Assembly: GCF_900046475.1 (NCBI RefSeq)
Contig: NZ_FCOU01000003.1
Coordinates: 345,713 to 409,712 of the forward strand
Source of the DNA: Collinsella ihumii
GTDB taxonomy: Bacteria > Actinomycetota > Coriobacteriia > Coriobacteriales > Coriobacteriaceae
DNA: 64,000 nt
Direction: 5' to 3'
Positions 26,022 through 35,110 of this stretch are shown one piece after another; the first letter of the stretch is position 1; every line of letters starts with the position of its first letter. The translations under genes were made by a program, and so were the position numbers. The notes below the pieces were generated by a model, which saw only the letters and a program-made list of their open reading frames with translations, ran no database searches and had not been told where the DNA came from.

Positions 26022-26984
26022 ATGATCGAAGCCTATCTGGGAGTCGACACCGGCTCCATTTCCACCAAGGGCGTCATCATCGACGCCGACAAGAACATCA
26101 TCGCCCGCTCCTACCTGTGGACCGAGGGTGATCCCACCGATGCCGCCCGGCGCGTGGTCGACGAGCTCGCTTCGCAGATCGACACCTCCGAGGTCCAGGT
26201 CGTGTCCGTGGGGACGACCGGGTCGGCCCGGCGCCTGGTGGGCGCCATGCTCGACGCGCAGGTGATCAAAAACGAGATCACCGCGCATGCGGTGGGCACC
26301 ACCTTCCTGCATCCCGACGTCCGCACCATCCTGGAGATCGGCGGCCAGGACTCCAAGATCATCTGCGTCGAGGGCGGCATCGCCGTCGACTACGCCATGA
26401 ACACGCTGTGCGCCGCGGGCACGGGCTCGTTTCTGTCCAGCCAGGCGCATCGTCTGGGCGTCGAGGTCGAGGAGTTCGGCGCCATCGCCCTGTCGAGCAA
26501 GAAGCCCGCGAACATCGCCGCGCGCTGCACGGTCTTCGCCGAAAGCGACCTCGTGCACAAGCTGCAGGTCGGCTATTCCAAAGAGGACATCATCGCCGGA
26601 CTGTGCCGCGCCGTGGCGACCAACTATCTCAACAACGTGGGCAAGGGCAAAAAGATCGTCGCGCCGGTGGTGTTCCAGGGCGGCGTATCCAAGAACATCG
26701 GCGTGGTGCGCGCCTTCGAGGACGCGCTCGGCATGGAGGTCCTCGCTGACCCCGACGGCCATCTCATGGGCGCGTTCGGCGCCGCGCTGCTTGCGGCAGA
26801 CGTGCCGACCTCGCAGCGCCGCCCCTTCGCCTTCGATGTCGACGACTTCGAGTTCCGCACGCGCGAGGTCGTCTGCAGCCGCTGCGCCAACCACTGCGAA
26901 ATCATCTGCGTCTACAAAGATGACGACCTGATCGACTCGTGGGGCAATCGCTGCGACCGCGGAGCGATTCGAGTGGGTAAATAA
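26022..26984 (+). CDS. Acyl-CoA dehydratase activase (BcrAD/HgdC-type ASKHA ATPase)
   Basis: A 320-residue ASKHA-fold ATPase: G-V-D-T-G-S-I-S-T-K-G phosphate loop, GTTGSAR, EIGGQDSK, NTLCAAGTGSFL with a cluster cysteine, and A-A-R-C-T-V-F-A-E-S-D with the second. A C-terminal CSRCANHCE motif adds further cysteines. HgdC/BcrA-type activases form homodimers that bridge one [4Fe-4S] cluster and use ATP to push electrons onto dehydratases or double-cubane proteins. The start at 26022 has GAAAGGAAG upstream. It is the intact member of the cluster. Confidence 0.93.
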   Translation: MIEAYLGVDTGSISTKGVIIDADKNIIARSYLWTEGDPTDAARRVVDELASQIDTSEVQVVSVGTTGSARRLVGAMLDAQVIKNEITAHAVGTTFLHPDVRTILEIGGQDSKIICVEGGIAVDYAMNTLCAAGTGSFLSSQAHRLGVEVEEFGAIALSSKKPANIAARCTVFAESDLVHKLQVGYSKEDIIAGLCRAVATNYLNNVGKGKKIVAPVVFQGGVSKNIGVVRAFEDALGMEVLADPDGHLMGAFGAALLAADVPTSQRRPFAFDVDDFEFRTREVVCSRCANHCEIICVYKDDDLIDSWGNRCDRGAIRVGK

Positions 26985-27024
26985 CCCCAGGGAAACACTG
27001 ATTACCTGCTTTCGCGGAGGAGCC

Positions 27025-27804
27025 ATGGAGATCAACGAGTATCTGCTCGCCTTTGCCACGAACCCCCTGGTCCAGCAAATCTTCTGGACCGTCGTACTCG
27101 GAGCGGCGACCATCATCGTCGCGCGCATCGCCGCGCGGGCGCTGCGCCATCTGCTCAACATGGACAGCAACCCGCTGCCCTCGTCGAGCATCATCGTCAA
27201 CATCGTGCGCGCCGTGATCTGGATCGTCGGGGCGAGCATCATCATCGACGGGGTTTACGGATACAGCACCAACGCCATCTTCACCGCCCTCGGCGTCGGC
27301 GGTATCGCCGTGTCGCTCGGCTTCCAGGACACGCTGTCGAATTTGATCGGCGGTCTCCAGATGACGTTCATGGGCATCATCAAGCCGGGCGACAACATCG
27401 AAATCGGCACCGAGAAGGGCGTGGTGCAGGACATCTCCTGGCGCCACACCACGATCAAGGACCCGATGGGGCAGACCGTGATCGTGCCCAACTCGGTGAT
27501 ATCCAAGACCGCACTTGTTCACCTGCTGCCGGCCAACCGCGTGTCCGTGCCGTTCGCCGTGCCCCGCTACAAGGACGACGCCCACGAGGACCTCTCGATG
27601 GACGCAATCGCCGACAGGCTCATCGCGATGGCGCGCGAGGCGGCGGGCGGCATCTCGCCGGTCACCGACGGGCCTAAGGTCTTCTTCTCCGAGATCACCG
27701 AACTCGGCATCAAGGGGACGATCGTTCTGCAGGTCGAGGATCCGGGCAAGGTGTCGCTCGCGGCGGACGCCATCGTGCGCGCCATCGCCAGCGACATGGC
27801 ATAG
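27025..27804 (+). CDS. MscS-family mechanosensitive ion channel
   Basis: A 259-residue small-conductance channel with three N-terminal helices. The pore helix is G-V-G-G-I-A-V-S-L-G-F-Q-D-T-L-S-N-L-I-G. A beta domain follows, with IKPGDNIEIG and MGQTVIVPNSVI. It releases solutes on hypo-osmotic shock. The C-terminal domain is of short MscS type. The gene follows the activase by 40 bp and may share its transcript; it is convergent with the HerA-like gene. Confidence 0.93.
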   Translation: MEINEYLLAFATNPLVQQIFWTVVLGAATIIVARIAARALRHLLNMDSNPLPSSSIIVNIVRAVIWIVGASIIIDGVYGYSTNAIFTALGVGGIAVSLGFQDTLSNLIGGLQMTFMGIIKPGDNIEIGTEKGVVQDISWRHTTIKDPMGQTVIVPNSVISKTALVHLLPANRVSVPFAVPRYKDDAHEDLSMDAIADRLIAMAREAAGGISPVTDGPKVFFSEITELGIKGTIVLQVEDPGKVSLAADAIVRAIASDMA

Positions 27805-27877
27805 CCCGCCGCCTCAGGGGTGTGTACGGCTGGCAGATTCGGCCCCGGCCCGGCTGACCGGGCCCGCGATCGCGCGG

Positions 27878-29452
27878 TTACCGGCGGCACCCTCCGAACA
27901 GGTTGCGCGTGATCTGTCTTGTCGCCTCACGGCCGAACGTGCCCAAGATCTGCTTCGCGAGCTTGCCGATGCCCTTGATCATCCGCTCCTGCTGCTTCTC
28001 GCGAGCCCGCTCGGCACGCTCCGCCTCGCGCTCGGCCTCTCGCGCAGCCTTGGCGGCGGCGCGCTCCGCCTCTTTGGCCTTCTTCGCCTCGAACGCGGCC
28101 TTCTCCTTCTCAAGCGCCTCGCGCTCCGCCGCGAGCCTGTCGGCTTCCGCCTCGTCGCGCGCGGCCTCTTCAAGCTGCTCGAACGCGCTCTCGCGATCGA
28201 GCGCCGTGCCGTACTTGGCCATCAGGTCGCCTTGGCCTGCACATGCCTCACGAAGCGCCTCGTCGGAGGCCGCCGCCATCAGACATTGCGGCGGCAGAAT
28301 CTTGGCGCGCTCCACGATCTCGGGCTGGCCTTCCGCGTTCAAAAACGACACCAGCGCCTCGCCCGTACCGAGCTCGAGGATCGCATCTTCGCTCTTGAAC
28401 GCGGGGTTTGCGCGAAACGAGCTCGCCGCGGCGCGAACCGCCTTCTGCTCGGCGGGCGTGTAGGCGCGCAGGCCGTGCTGGATGCGGTTTGACAGCTGGG
28501 CGAGCACCTCATCCGGAATGTCGGAAGGGCTCTGCGTGATGAAGTACACGCCGACGCCCTTGGAGCGGATGAGCTTGACGACCTGCACGATCTTGTCGAG
28601 CAGCTCGCTCGGCATGTCGTTGAACAGCAGGTGGGCCTCGTCGAAGAAGAACACGAATTTCGGCTTGTCCAAATCACCGGCCTCCGGAAGCGTGTCGAAC
28701 AGCTCGGAGAGCATCCACAGCAGAAACATCGCATAGATCTTGGGGCTCTGGATGAGCTTGGCCGCGTTCAGGATGTTGACATACCCCTCGCCGTTGGGCG
28801 CGCAGGCGAACCAGTCCGCCAAATCGAGCGCAGGCTCGCCGAAGAACACGTCGCCGCCCTGGTCCTCGATGGAGATGAGCGAGCGAAGTATGGCGTCGAC
28901 CGACTGAGACGACACCTTGCCGTATGTCGACTCGTACTCCCTGGCGTGCTCGGCGGCGTAGTTGAGCATGGAGCGCAGGTCTTTGAGATCGATCAGGAGC
29001 AGCTGCTTGTCATCGGCGATGCGGAACACGATGTCCAGCACGCCCTCCTGCACCTCGGTGAGCTCAAGCAGGCGCGCAAGCATGGTGGGACCCATGTCGG
29101 ACACCGTGATACGAACCGGAATCCCCTGTTCGCCGAGCATATCCCACAGTCGGACCGGACAGCCCGCATTGCTCCAGCCCTCGATTCCGAAGCGAGCGAT
29201 GCGCTCCTGCATGTCCTCGGAGTCCTTTCCCGCCTCGCACACGCCGGTTATGTCGCCCTTGACGTCGGCCATAAACACGGGGACTCCGGCCCGCGCAAAG
29301 CCCTCCGCCATGACCTTGAGCGTCACCGTCTTGCCCGTTCCCGACGCGCCGGAAATCAAGCCATGGCGATTCGCCTGGTTCAGAAGCAGACTGACGTGCT
29401 TGTTGTCGGGCTCGGTACCTACGCCCATCCAGATTGCGTTCTCTTGCAGCAT
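27878..29452 (-). CDS. DUF853/HerA-like ATPase (YjgR family)
   Basis: A 524-residue FtsK/HerA-superfamily ATPase. Walker A is GASGTGKT near residue 36, Walker B is FFFDEAHLLF, and the sensor region is YFITQSPSDIPDEVLAQLSNR. A charged, alanine-glutamate-rich coiled coil (about 425-495) precedes a C-terminal basic tail. YjgR-like proteins are common in bacteria and of unknown function; the HerA fold suggests a hexameric DNA translocase. Single gene on the minus strand. Confidence 0.9.
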   Translation of the reverse strand: MLQENAIWMGVGTEPDNKHVSLLLNQANRHGLISGASGTGKTVTLKVMAEGFARAGVPVFMADVKGDITGVCEAGKDSEDMQERIARFGIEGWSNAGCPVRLWDMLGEQGIPVRITVSDMGPTMLARLLELTEVQEGVLDIVFRIADDKQLLLIDLKDLRSMLNYAAEHAREYESTYGKVSSQSVDAILRSLISIEDQGGDVFFGEPALDLADWFACAPNGEGYVNILNAAKLIQSPKIYAMFLLWMLSELFDTLPEAGDLDKPKFVFFFDEAHLLFNDMPSELLDKIVQVVKLIRSKGVGVYFITQSPSDIPDEVLAQLSNRIQHGLRAYTPAEQKAVRAAASSFRANPAFKSEDAILELGTGEALVSFLNAEGQPEIVERAKILPPQCLMAAASDEALREACAGQGDLMAKYGTALDRESAFEQLEEAARDEAEADRLAAEREALEKEKAAFEAKKAKEAERAAAKAAREAEREAERAERAREKQQERMIKGIGKLAKQILGTFGREATRQITRNLFGGCRR

Positions 29453-29655
29453 CGGCAGCTCCTCACTCGGCAGAATCGGACGGACCTTCGGCCTCCACCC
29501 TTAGGTTGCTCCATCCACAATAACAAGCCGTCGGCGCACCTCGTTGCCAATACCGAGGAGGTCAAATAGCGGTTTAGGCCGCGTTCCGCGGCGCAGCGTT
29601 TTGCGGGGGCGAGAGTCGATCAGCTCGCCCCCTTCGCCTCGGAGAGGCGGGTGCT

Positions 29656-29738
29656 GATGACACAAAATGGGCAATTTGGCACGCTAAGAGCCTTTGCTGA
29701 CCCCCTTTAGCGTGTCAAACTGCCCGGTTTGTGTCATC
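29656..29738. repeat. 83-bp inverted repeat with 32-bp arms
   Basis: GATGACACAAAATGGGCAAT... at 29656-29687 faces a near-complement at 29707-29738 around a 19-nt loop. It lies in the 330-bp gap between the HerA-like start and the following membrane-protein stop, where nothing else is seen. It could terminate the minus-strand membrane-protein transcript. Confidence 0.8.
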
Positions 29739-29785
29739 GGCACCTCTTCACCCCTCTGGGAAACAATGTGCGGCGCACGATGGCC

Positions 29786-30769
29786 TTATTCTTTCGGAGC
29801 GGAACTGTCCGTACCCGCGCGATGCTTCATAATGCCGGCCTTGACGGCTGCGACATCTTTTCTGCTCACCATCATCCGGCGGCCTCGATTCGCGATGGCG
29901 TGCATAGGCGCGTCGACGTTGATGCCAAGCAGCATATTCGCGATCCAAAGGAAGAACAGCAGCACGAGGACGGGGATGACGCACGATGTGACCAACATGA
30001 CCGCGACGCCCTCGATCAACCGGTTGACCTGGGCGAGCAGGTCCTCGCCGATGCTGCTCGCCGCGTCGACGACGGTTTCGGGCAGGCTCAGGATAAAGTC
30101 GATGGGGTTGTCGGCGCCCTCTTCGGCATCCGTTTCCTCCTGAGGCTCCTCCTCGATGGTGTAGGAGATCTCATAGGTCCTATCGATCATATCGGTCACG
30201 GCGACGCCCGCGGGAACCGTCGCCACGAGCACCGCGCCGAGGACGACCAGCTTTGCCGCCAGGCGCGCGAGCACGGTTGAAGCCCCCGACCGGCGATACA
30301 GCAGAATCGCCCCGATGAGGAACAGCAGCGCTAACGGGATGAGAACGCCGAACGTAGCGAACCCGAAGATAGTCAGCAGGTACTTCTCCAGATAGAGCAC
30401 GCCCAAGATCAGCATGAGGTTCGAGCTCAGATCCATGAGCTTTTCGGCGATGGGCGTGCCGACGTCGTCGGGCACCGCCGTGATGGCGACCGAAGCGGCT
30501 GTCGACGCGGTGACCATGCCGAGCACGTTGGCCTTCTTCTCGTCAAGCGTCGCGATGGTCGACGCGAAGGTATCGGGTGACGAGAAGATCTCGCGCAGGG
30601 GAACGGCCGACACGATGCCGGCCACGATAAGCAGCGCGATCACGAAGAACTTGAACCGCATGATGGTGTCCATGGGACCAGCGGCAGCTTCGACGCCAAG
30701 TTCGCCCTCGCGCGTCACGATGACCGCGTCCTCAGGGATCTCGATAACCTGCAAATCATCTCGCTGCAT
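29786..30769 (-). CDS. Polytopic membrane protein of unknown function
   Basis: A 327-residue protein with about five hydrophobic helices: one after residue 35, a pair near 125-170, one near 185-205, and one near 270-290. It also has an acidic extracytoplasmic stretch E-E-E-P-Q-E-E-T-D-A-E-E and a basic cytoplasmic tail. No domain is recognised. The start at 30769 gives MQRDDLQVIEIPEDAV with a GGTGAG site; longer in-frame extension upstream lacks coding character. Single gene. Confidence 0.8.
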   Translation of the reverse strand: MQRDDLQVIEIPEDAVIVTREGELGVEAAAGPMDTIMRFKFFVIALLIVAGIVSAVPLREIFSSPDTFASTIATLDEKKANVLGMVTASTAASVAITAVPDDVGTPIAEKLMDLSSNLMLILGVLYLEKYLLTIFGFATFGVLIPLALLFLIGAILLYRRSGASTVLARLAAKLVVLGAVLVATVPAGVAVTDMIDRTYEISYTIEEEPQEETDAEEGADNPIDFILSLPETVVDAASSIGEDLLAQVNRLIEGVAVMLVTSCVIPVLVLLFFLWIANMLLGINVDAPMHAIANRGRRMMVSRKDVAAVKAGIMKHRAGTDSSAPKE

Positions 30770-30937
30770 AGCGCTCACCTCGTCGACGGTCGCACAAGTC
30801 CGGCTGCTGCCCTCCATCTTACCGGCACTGAAGCGCTCGCATCCCGATGAATCGAATCGTTTAGGCGAGGCCGCAAACGGCGGGGTGGGCTTAGCGCAAA
30901 AGCAGATGATCGAGGCGGAATCGGCTAGCACCCCCTA

Positions 30938-31023
30938 GGCCCCGCTCATTCATGAACGAGCGGGGCCGTTTTCGGCGTTTGCCCAGGATTCCATTGTTTG
31001 ACACCCGTACTTTTTCATGAACG
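30938..31023. repeat. TTCATGAA / TTTGCCCAGGA repeat element, copy 1
   Basis: A hairpin GGCCCCGCTC...GAGCGGGGCC with TTCATGAA at its tip, then TTTTCGGCGTTTGCCCAGGA, then TTGACAC and a second TTCATGAA. The same layout recurs at 40166-40264 and 53857-53943. It occupies the gap between the membrane protein and hcp. Confidence 0.85.
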
Positions 31024-31053
31024 AACGGATCTCACGGCGACAGTGCGGCGCAC

Positions 31054-31082
31054 AAAAAGCGCCCAGAGAGGACCCCGGGCGC
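31054..31082 (-). terminator. Terminator after hcp
   Basis: GCGCCC (31059-31064) and GGGCGC (31077-31082) close an imperfect hairpin; on the minus strand it is followed by TTTTT (31054-31058). Confidence 0.75.
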
Positions 31083-31108
31083 ACATCAGCCGATGAACCG
31101 GCGCTTCT

Positions 31109-32713
31109 TCAGCCCTGCAACATTGCCTGCAGGTCGTTCTCGGGCGTGGTGATGGCCGAAATGCCGTAGGTTTCCACCAGATAACGAAGCACGTTATCGG
31201 ACACGAACGCCGGCAGCGTGGGCCCGAGGCGGATATCGCGGATACCCAGGTACAGCAGGGTCAGCAGCACACACACCGCCTTCTGCTCGTACCACGACAG
31301 CACGATGGATAGCGGCAGCTCGTTCACACCGCAGCCGAACGCCTCCGCCAGCGCCAAGGCCACCTGCACCGCGCTGAACGCATCGTTGCACTGCCCCATA
31401 TCCATAAGGCGCGGCAGACCGGCGACCGTCCCAAGATCAAGGTCGTTGAAGCGGTACTTTCCGCACGCCAGGGTAAGCACGACGCTGTCGGCCGGCGTCT
31501 GCTTGACGAGCTCCGTGAAGTAATTGCGCCCCGGTCGCGCACCGTCACAGCCTCCGACCAAGAAGAAGTGGCCGATCTTGCCCTCGCGCACCGCATCGAC
31601 CACCTGATCTGCCACGGAGAGCACGGCGTCGCGCGCAAAGCCCGTCGTCACCTTGGTGCCGCCGTTGATGCCCGTGAACTGGCGGTCTTCGGGATACCCG
31701 CCCAACTCGAGCGCCATCTCGATCAGCGGCGAAAAATCCCGCTCCCGATCGATGTGCACAAGCCCCGGATAGTCGACGACACCGGTGGTGAACACGCGGT
31801 CCCGGTAGCTCGCGCGCGGCGGCATCAGGCAGTTGGTCGTGAACAGCACCGGTGCGGGAATGCCTGCGAACTCCTTTTGCTGGTTTTGCCACGCCGTGCC
31901 GAAGTTGCCTTTGAGATGGGAGAACTTTTTGAGTTCGGGATAGCCGTGCGCCGGCAGCATCTCGCCGTGCGTATAGATGTTGATGCCGAGGCCCTCGGTC
32001 TGCTCAAGAAGGCACCGCAGGTCGTACAGGTCGTGACCGGACACGACGATAAACGGCCCCTTCTCGACCAGCAGCGGAACCTCGGTGGGAACAGGGGATC
32101 CGTACGTGGCGGTGTTCGCGAGATCGAGCATCTCCATGCAGAGGTAGTTCTTCTCGCCCACCTCGAGCATGACCGCGAGCAGCTCATCCGGTGTCGCCGC
32201 ATCGTCGCCCACCGCGCGCAACGCCTTCATGAAGAACGCGTTCACCTCGTCTTTTGCATAGCCCAGCGCAAGCGCGTGATAGGCATACGCCGCCATGCCG
32301 CGGATACCGAACAGGATCAGGGACTTCAACGAGCGTATATCCTCGTCTGCATGCCACACGCGGTTCATGTCGTAATCCGACACCACAAAGGGAACACCCT
32401 CCGCGCATCGCGCCGATGCCGCCTCCGCCTGCTCGACATGGACGCGGTCGATGAGCTTCTGGAGCGCATCCCCGTCGAAGTTGACATTGGTGACGGTCGC
32501 GAACAGCCCCTCGATCACCAGATGCCACGCGCTCTCGGATACTCCTTCCGCCTCATCGCTCAGGCGCGCCAGCTCGATGAGCGCGCCCGTCAGCTCGTCC
32601 TGAAGATGAGCGACGTCGGCCGGCTTGCCGCATACGCCCGCCCTTCCCGTACAACCGCTGCAACCTGCCGTCTGCTCGCACTGGAAGCAGAACATCATGG
32701 GTTCGAATGCCAT
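31109..32713 (-). CDS. hcp: Hybrid-cluster protein (hydroxylamine/NO reductase)
   Basis: A 534-residue Hcp. The N-terminal cysteine motif C-F-Q-C-E-Q-T-A-G-C-S-G-C holds a [4Fe-4S] cluster, and the hybrid Fe-S-O cluster ligands appear in GGCDGARPG, TLACGKYRFND, GQCNDAF and WYEQKAV. Hcp reduces NO or hydroxylamine and acts in nitrosative stress defence and protein S-nitrosylation. The start at 32713 has AGGAGGG upstream. It is divergent from a Crp/Fnr-type regulator, whose likely operator lies 40 bp upstream of the predicted hcp start site. Confidence 0.95.
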   Translation of the reverse strand: MAFEPMMFCFQCEQTAGCSGCTGRAGVCGKPADVAHLQDELTGALIELARLSDEAEGVSESAWHLVIEGLFATVTNVNFDGDALQKLIDRVHVEQAEAASARCAEGVPFVVSDYDMNRVWHADEDIRSLKSLILFGIRGMAAYAYHALALGYAKDEVNAFFMKALRAVGDDAATPDELLAVMLEVGEKNYLCMEMLDLANTATYGSPVPTEVPLLVEKGPFIVVSGHDLYDLRCLLEQTEGLGINIYTHGEMLPAHGYPELKKFSHLKGNFGTAWQNQQKEFAGIPAPVLFTTNCLMPPRASYRDRVFTTGVVDYPGLVHIDRERDFSPLIEMALELGGYPEDRQFTGINGGTKVTTGFARDAVLSVADQVVDAVREGKIGHFFLVGGCDGARPGRNYFTELVKQTPADSVVLTLACGKYRFNDLDLGTVAGLPRLMDMGQCNDAFSAVQVALALAEAFGCGVNELPLSIVLSWYEQKAVCVLLTLLYLGIRDIRLGPTLPAFVSDNVLRYLVETYGISAITTPENDLQAMLQG

Positions 32714-32760
32714 GCCAGAGCCCTCCTTGCTCTCGGGGGTCACCGTATCCGACCCCGCGC

Positions 32761-32809
32761 TTGCCCAGTTATACCGGGAGGGCTACGATAAGTATGTTGT
32801 CGCAACAAC
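32761..32809. promoter_or_regulatory. Divergent hcp / Crp-Fnr promoter with GTTGT-N4-ACAAC operator
   Basis: GTTGTCGCAACAAC (32796-32809) is a 14-bp dyad with 4-bp spacer, the shape used by HcpR-type Crp/Fnr proteins. For the regulator, TTGCCC (32761) and TACGAT (32784) lie 17 bp apart, and the dyad would sit over the start site, fitting self-repression. For hcp, TATAAC on the minus strand (32768-32773) puts the dyad near -41.5, fitting activation. Confidence 0.65.
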
Positions 32810-32824
32810 GAAATGGAACTCCGC

Positions 32825-33478
32825 ATGAAGCACATCGCTCCCACACATGCCATGTTGTTCGAGGGCATCGATCCTTTGGACGCAGAGCGCATGCTCCCCT
32901 GCTTCGATGCCCATGAGCGCGCCTACGACAAGGGCGAAACGATCATGCACGCTGGAGGCATCACGCACAGCCTCGGCATCGTGCTGGACGGCAGCGTCAA
33001 CATCGTCGCGAATCATATCTGGGGCGCGCGCGACATCTTCGTGCATGCGGAGGCGGGGCAGATGTTCGGCGAGGCGTACGCCGTCAGCGCGTCGAAGCTG
33101 CTCGTCGATGCCGTCGCAGCGGAACCGAGTCGCGTCTTGCTGCTCAACGCCGAGAAATTGCTGCACGTGTGCGGACAGTCCTGCCCCTATCACCACCGCA
33201 TCATCCAAAACCTTGTGCGCATCGCCGCCCTGAAGAACATCGCGCTGTCGCGCCGCATCATGCACACGGCGCCCAAAACCATTCGCGAGCGCGTGCTATC
33301 CTACCTAGCGGAGCAGGCGCTCGAGCACGAAAGCCGCAGCTTTGCCATCCCCTTCTCGCGCGAGCAGATGGCCGGCTACCTCGGCGTCGACCGCAGCGCG
33401 CTGTCCGCCGAGCTCTCGAAGATGCAGCGTGACGGGCTCATCCGGTTCAAAAAGAACCACTTCGAACTGCTTGCATGA
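32825..33478 (+). CDS. Crp/Fnr-family transcriptional regulator (HcpR-like)
   Basis: A 217-residue regulator with an N-terminal cyclic-nucleotide-binding-like barrel (about residues 10-125) and a C-terminal winged HTH ending in SREQMAGYLGVDRSALSAEL. The N-terminal region does not show an Fnr-type four-cysteine cluster motif; scattered cysteines (FDAH region, VCGQSCPYHH) could bind a metal or heme. It is divergent from hcp, the usual arrangement for HcpR regulators of nitrosative stress. ATG 32825 is preferred over 32813, which lies 3 bp after the dyad and has no ribosome site. Confidence 0.88.
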   Translation: MKHIAPTHAMLFEGIDPLDAERMLPCFDAHERAYDKGETIMHAGGITHSLGIVLDGSVNIVANHIWGARDIFVHAEAGQMFGEAYAVSASKLLVDAVAAEPSRVLLLNAEKLLHVCGQSCPYHHRIIQNLVRIAALKNIALSRRIMHTAPKTIRERVLSYLAEQALEHESRSFAIPFSREQMAGYLGVDRSALSAELSKMQRDGLIRFKKNHFELLA

Positions 33479-33554
33479 TCGGTGGTACTTGCTGGGGCAG
33501 GCCACGCGAGATCGCAGGAGGTGACGATATGTTGCCGTCCCTGCGCGCTGAAAC

Positions 33555-33589
33555 CGGGTATTATGCCGGAAATCCCGGCATAATACCCG
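33555..33589 (+). terminator. Palindromic hairpin after the Crp/Fnr gene
   Basis: CGGGTATTATGCCGG pairs with CCGGCATAATACCCG around 5 nt. It is followed by AGATTAATATTT, a weak U-rich tail. Confidence 0.7.
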
Positions 33590-33642
33590 CAGATTAATAT
33601 TTAAGAATGGTTTTGCTTAGCTTGATTATATTGCTCAAAAAG

Positions 33643-33788
33643 AAAAGGGACTTTTGGGTACTTGTTCTGGGAACCGTCGGGAAGACCTATCGAACAGCAG
33701 CATATCATTATGCTTATAGTATGTTTTACTTGCTCTCAAATAGGCTCTACTCGCGCAATCCCGAAACATGTACCCAAAAGTCCCTTTT
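33643..33788. repeat. 146-bp element with 30-bp terminal inverted repeats
   Basis: AAAAGGGACTTTTGGGTAC (33643-33661, arm to 33672) faces GTACCCAAAAGTCCCTTTT (33770-33788, arm from 33759), 27 of 30 pairs overall. The interior is AT-rich (CATATCATTATGCTTATAG) in a GC-rich genome. Same size class as the elements at 17858 and 41810, with different ends. No gene is seen in the whole 33479-33910 gap. Confidence 0.8.
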
Positions 33789-33808
33789 TCGTAGCGGGCA
33801 GTGCGCAA

Positions 33809-33838
33809 AGAGCCCCGCGGCACGCGCCGCGGGGCTCT
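33809..33838 (-). terminator. Terminator of the leu operon
   Basis: AGAGCCCCGCGGC pairs with GCCGCGGGGCTCT (13 bp, 4-nt loop). On the minus strand TTTGC follows, so the U-run is short. Confidence 0.75.
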
Positions 33839-33910
33839 CACTCGGGTCCAACACCCAAAATCTGCCAAGCAGCCGGTCGATTCTGCGGCCCGCAACGGCC
33901 GCGAACAACC

Positions 33911-35020
33911 CTACAGGCGCGCGACGACGGCATCTCCCATGGCGGCGGTGCCCAGCACGTTCTCCTCGGGCGTACCGGCATCAGCGATATCGCGCGTGCG
34001 CAGGCCATCATCGAGAACCGCGCCCACCGCGGCGCGAATGGCGTCGGCGGCCTCCCCCATGTCGAAGCTGTAGCACAGCATCATCTCAACGGACAGAATC
34101 TGGGCAAGCGGGTTCGCGACGCCCTTGCCCGCGATATCCGGCGCGCTGCCGTGGCTCGGCTCGTACAGGGCCACGCCGTCGCCCAGGCTCGCGGAGGCGA
34201 GCATGCCGAGCGACCCGGTGATCTGTGCCGCCTCGTCAGACAGGATGTCGCCGAACATGTTCTCGGTCACCACGACGTCGAAGTCCGCAGGGCGGTTGAT
34301 GAGCTGCATCGCGGCGTTGTCCACCAGCACGTCCTCGAGCTCCACGTCGGCGTAGTCCTCGTCGTGGATGCGATGCACGATCTCGCGCCACATGCGGCTC
34401 GTCTCCAGCACGTTCGCCTTGTCCACGCTCGCCACCTTGCCGCGACGCTTGCGCGCCGCCTCAAAGGCCTGGCGGGCGATGCGCTCGATCTCGTACTCGC
34501 GATACTCGAGCGTGTCGTACGCGCGCTGGCCCGGCTTTCCGTCCGCACCCGAACCCTCTTCGTCATAGAAGCGCTCGCGACGCCCAAAGTACAGGCCGCC
34601 GGTGAGCTCGCGCACGATCATCATGTCCACACCATCGATGACCTCGGGTTTCAGCGTGGAGGCACCCGAAAGCGCCGAGAAGATCTGCACGGGGCGCAGG
34701 TTGGTGTACAGCCCCAGCTCCTTGCGGATCTTGAGCAGACCTTGCTCGGGACGCGGCGCGGTGGGATCGGTCGTGTCCCATTTGGGACCTCCCACAGCGG
34801 CAAGCAGCACGGCGTCGGAGGCGCGCGCGGCATCAAGCGTCTCGTCGGGCAGCGCGGTGCCGCATGCGTCGATCGCCGCGCCACCGATCAGGGCGTCCTC
34901 GCAGACAAACTCGACGCCGAACCTCTGACCCACGGCCGCAAGCACCTTCTTGCCCTCGGCCATGATCTCCGGCCCGATGCAGTCACCGGGCAGGCAGCAA
35001 ATCTTGTAGCTCTTCTTCAC
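33911..35020 (-). CDS. leuB: 3-isopropylmalate dehydrogenase
   Basis: A 369-residue LeuB, which oxidatively decarboxylates 3-isopropylmalate in leucine synthesis. Seen are [36 protein letters not shown] and the [15 protein letters not shown] coenzyme loop. A GTG start at 35020 (VKKSYKICC) with GGAG upstream is chosen; the extra upstream codons read through repeat-like intergenic sequence. It is the last gene of leuACDB, 90 bp after leuD. Confidence 0.95.
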   Translation of the reverse strand: MKKSYKICCLPGDCIGPEIMAEGKKVLAAVGQRFGVEFVCEDALIGGAAIDACGTALPDETLDAARASDAVLLAAVGGPKWDTTDPTAPRPEQGLLKIRKELGLYTNLRPVQIFSALSGASTLKPEVIDGVDMMIVRELTGGLYFGRRERFYDEEGSGADGKPGQRAYDTLEYREYEIERIARQAFEAARKRRGKVASVDKANVLETSRMWREIVHRIHDEDYADVELEDVLVDNAAMQLINRPADFDVVVTENMFGDILSDEAAQITGSLGMLASASLGDGVALYEPSHGSAPDIAGKGVANPLAQILSVEMMLCYSFDMGEAADAIRAAVGAVLDDGLRTRDIADAGTPEENVLGTAAMGDAVVARL

Positions 35021-35110
35021 GTTGCAGCTCCAATCAAGCGAGCTCGGGCCCGCGGAAAACGGATTGTCCATGAGCAAAAACGACCCCGTCCCAAAACGTA
35101 CCGGATGGCA

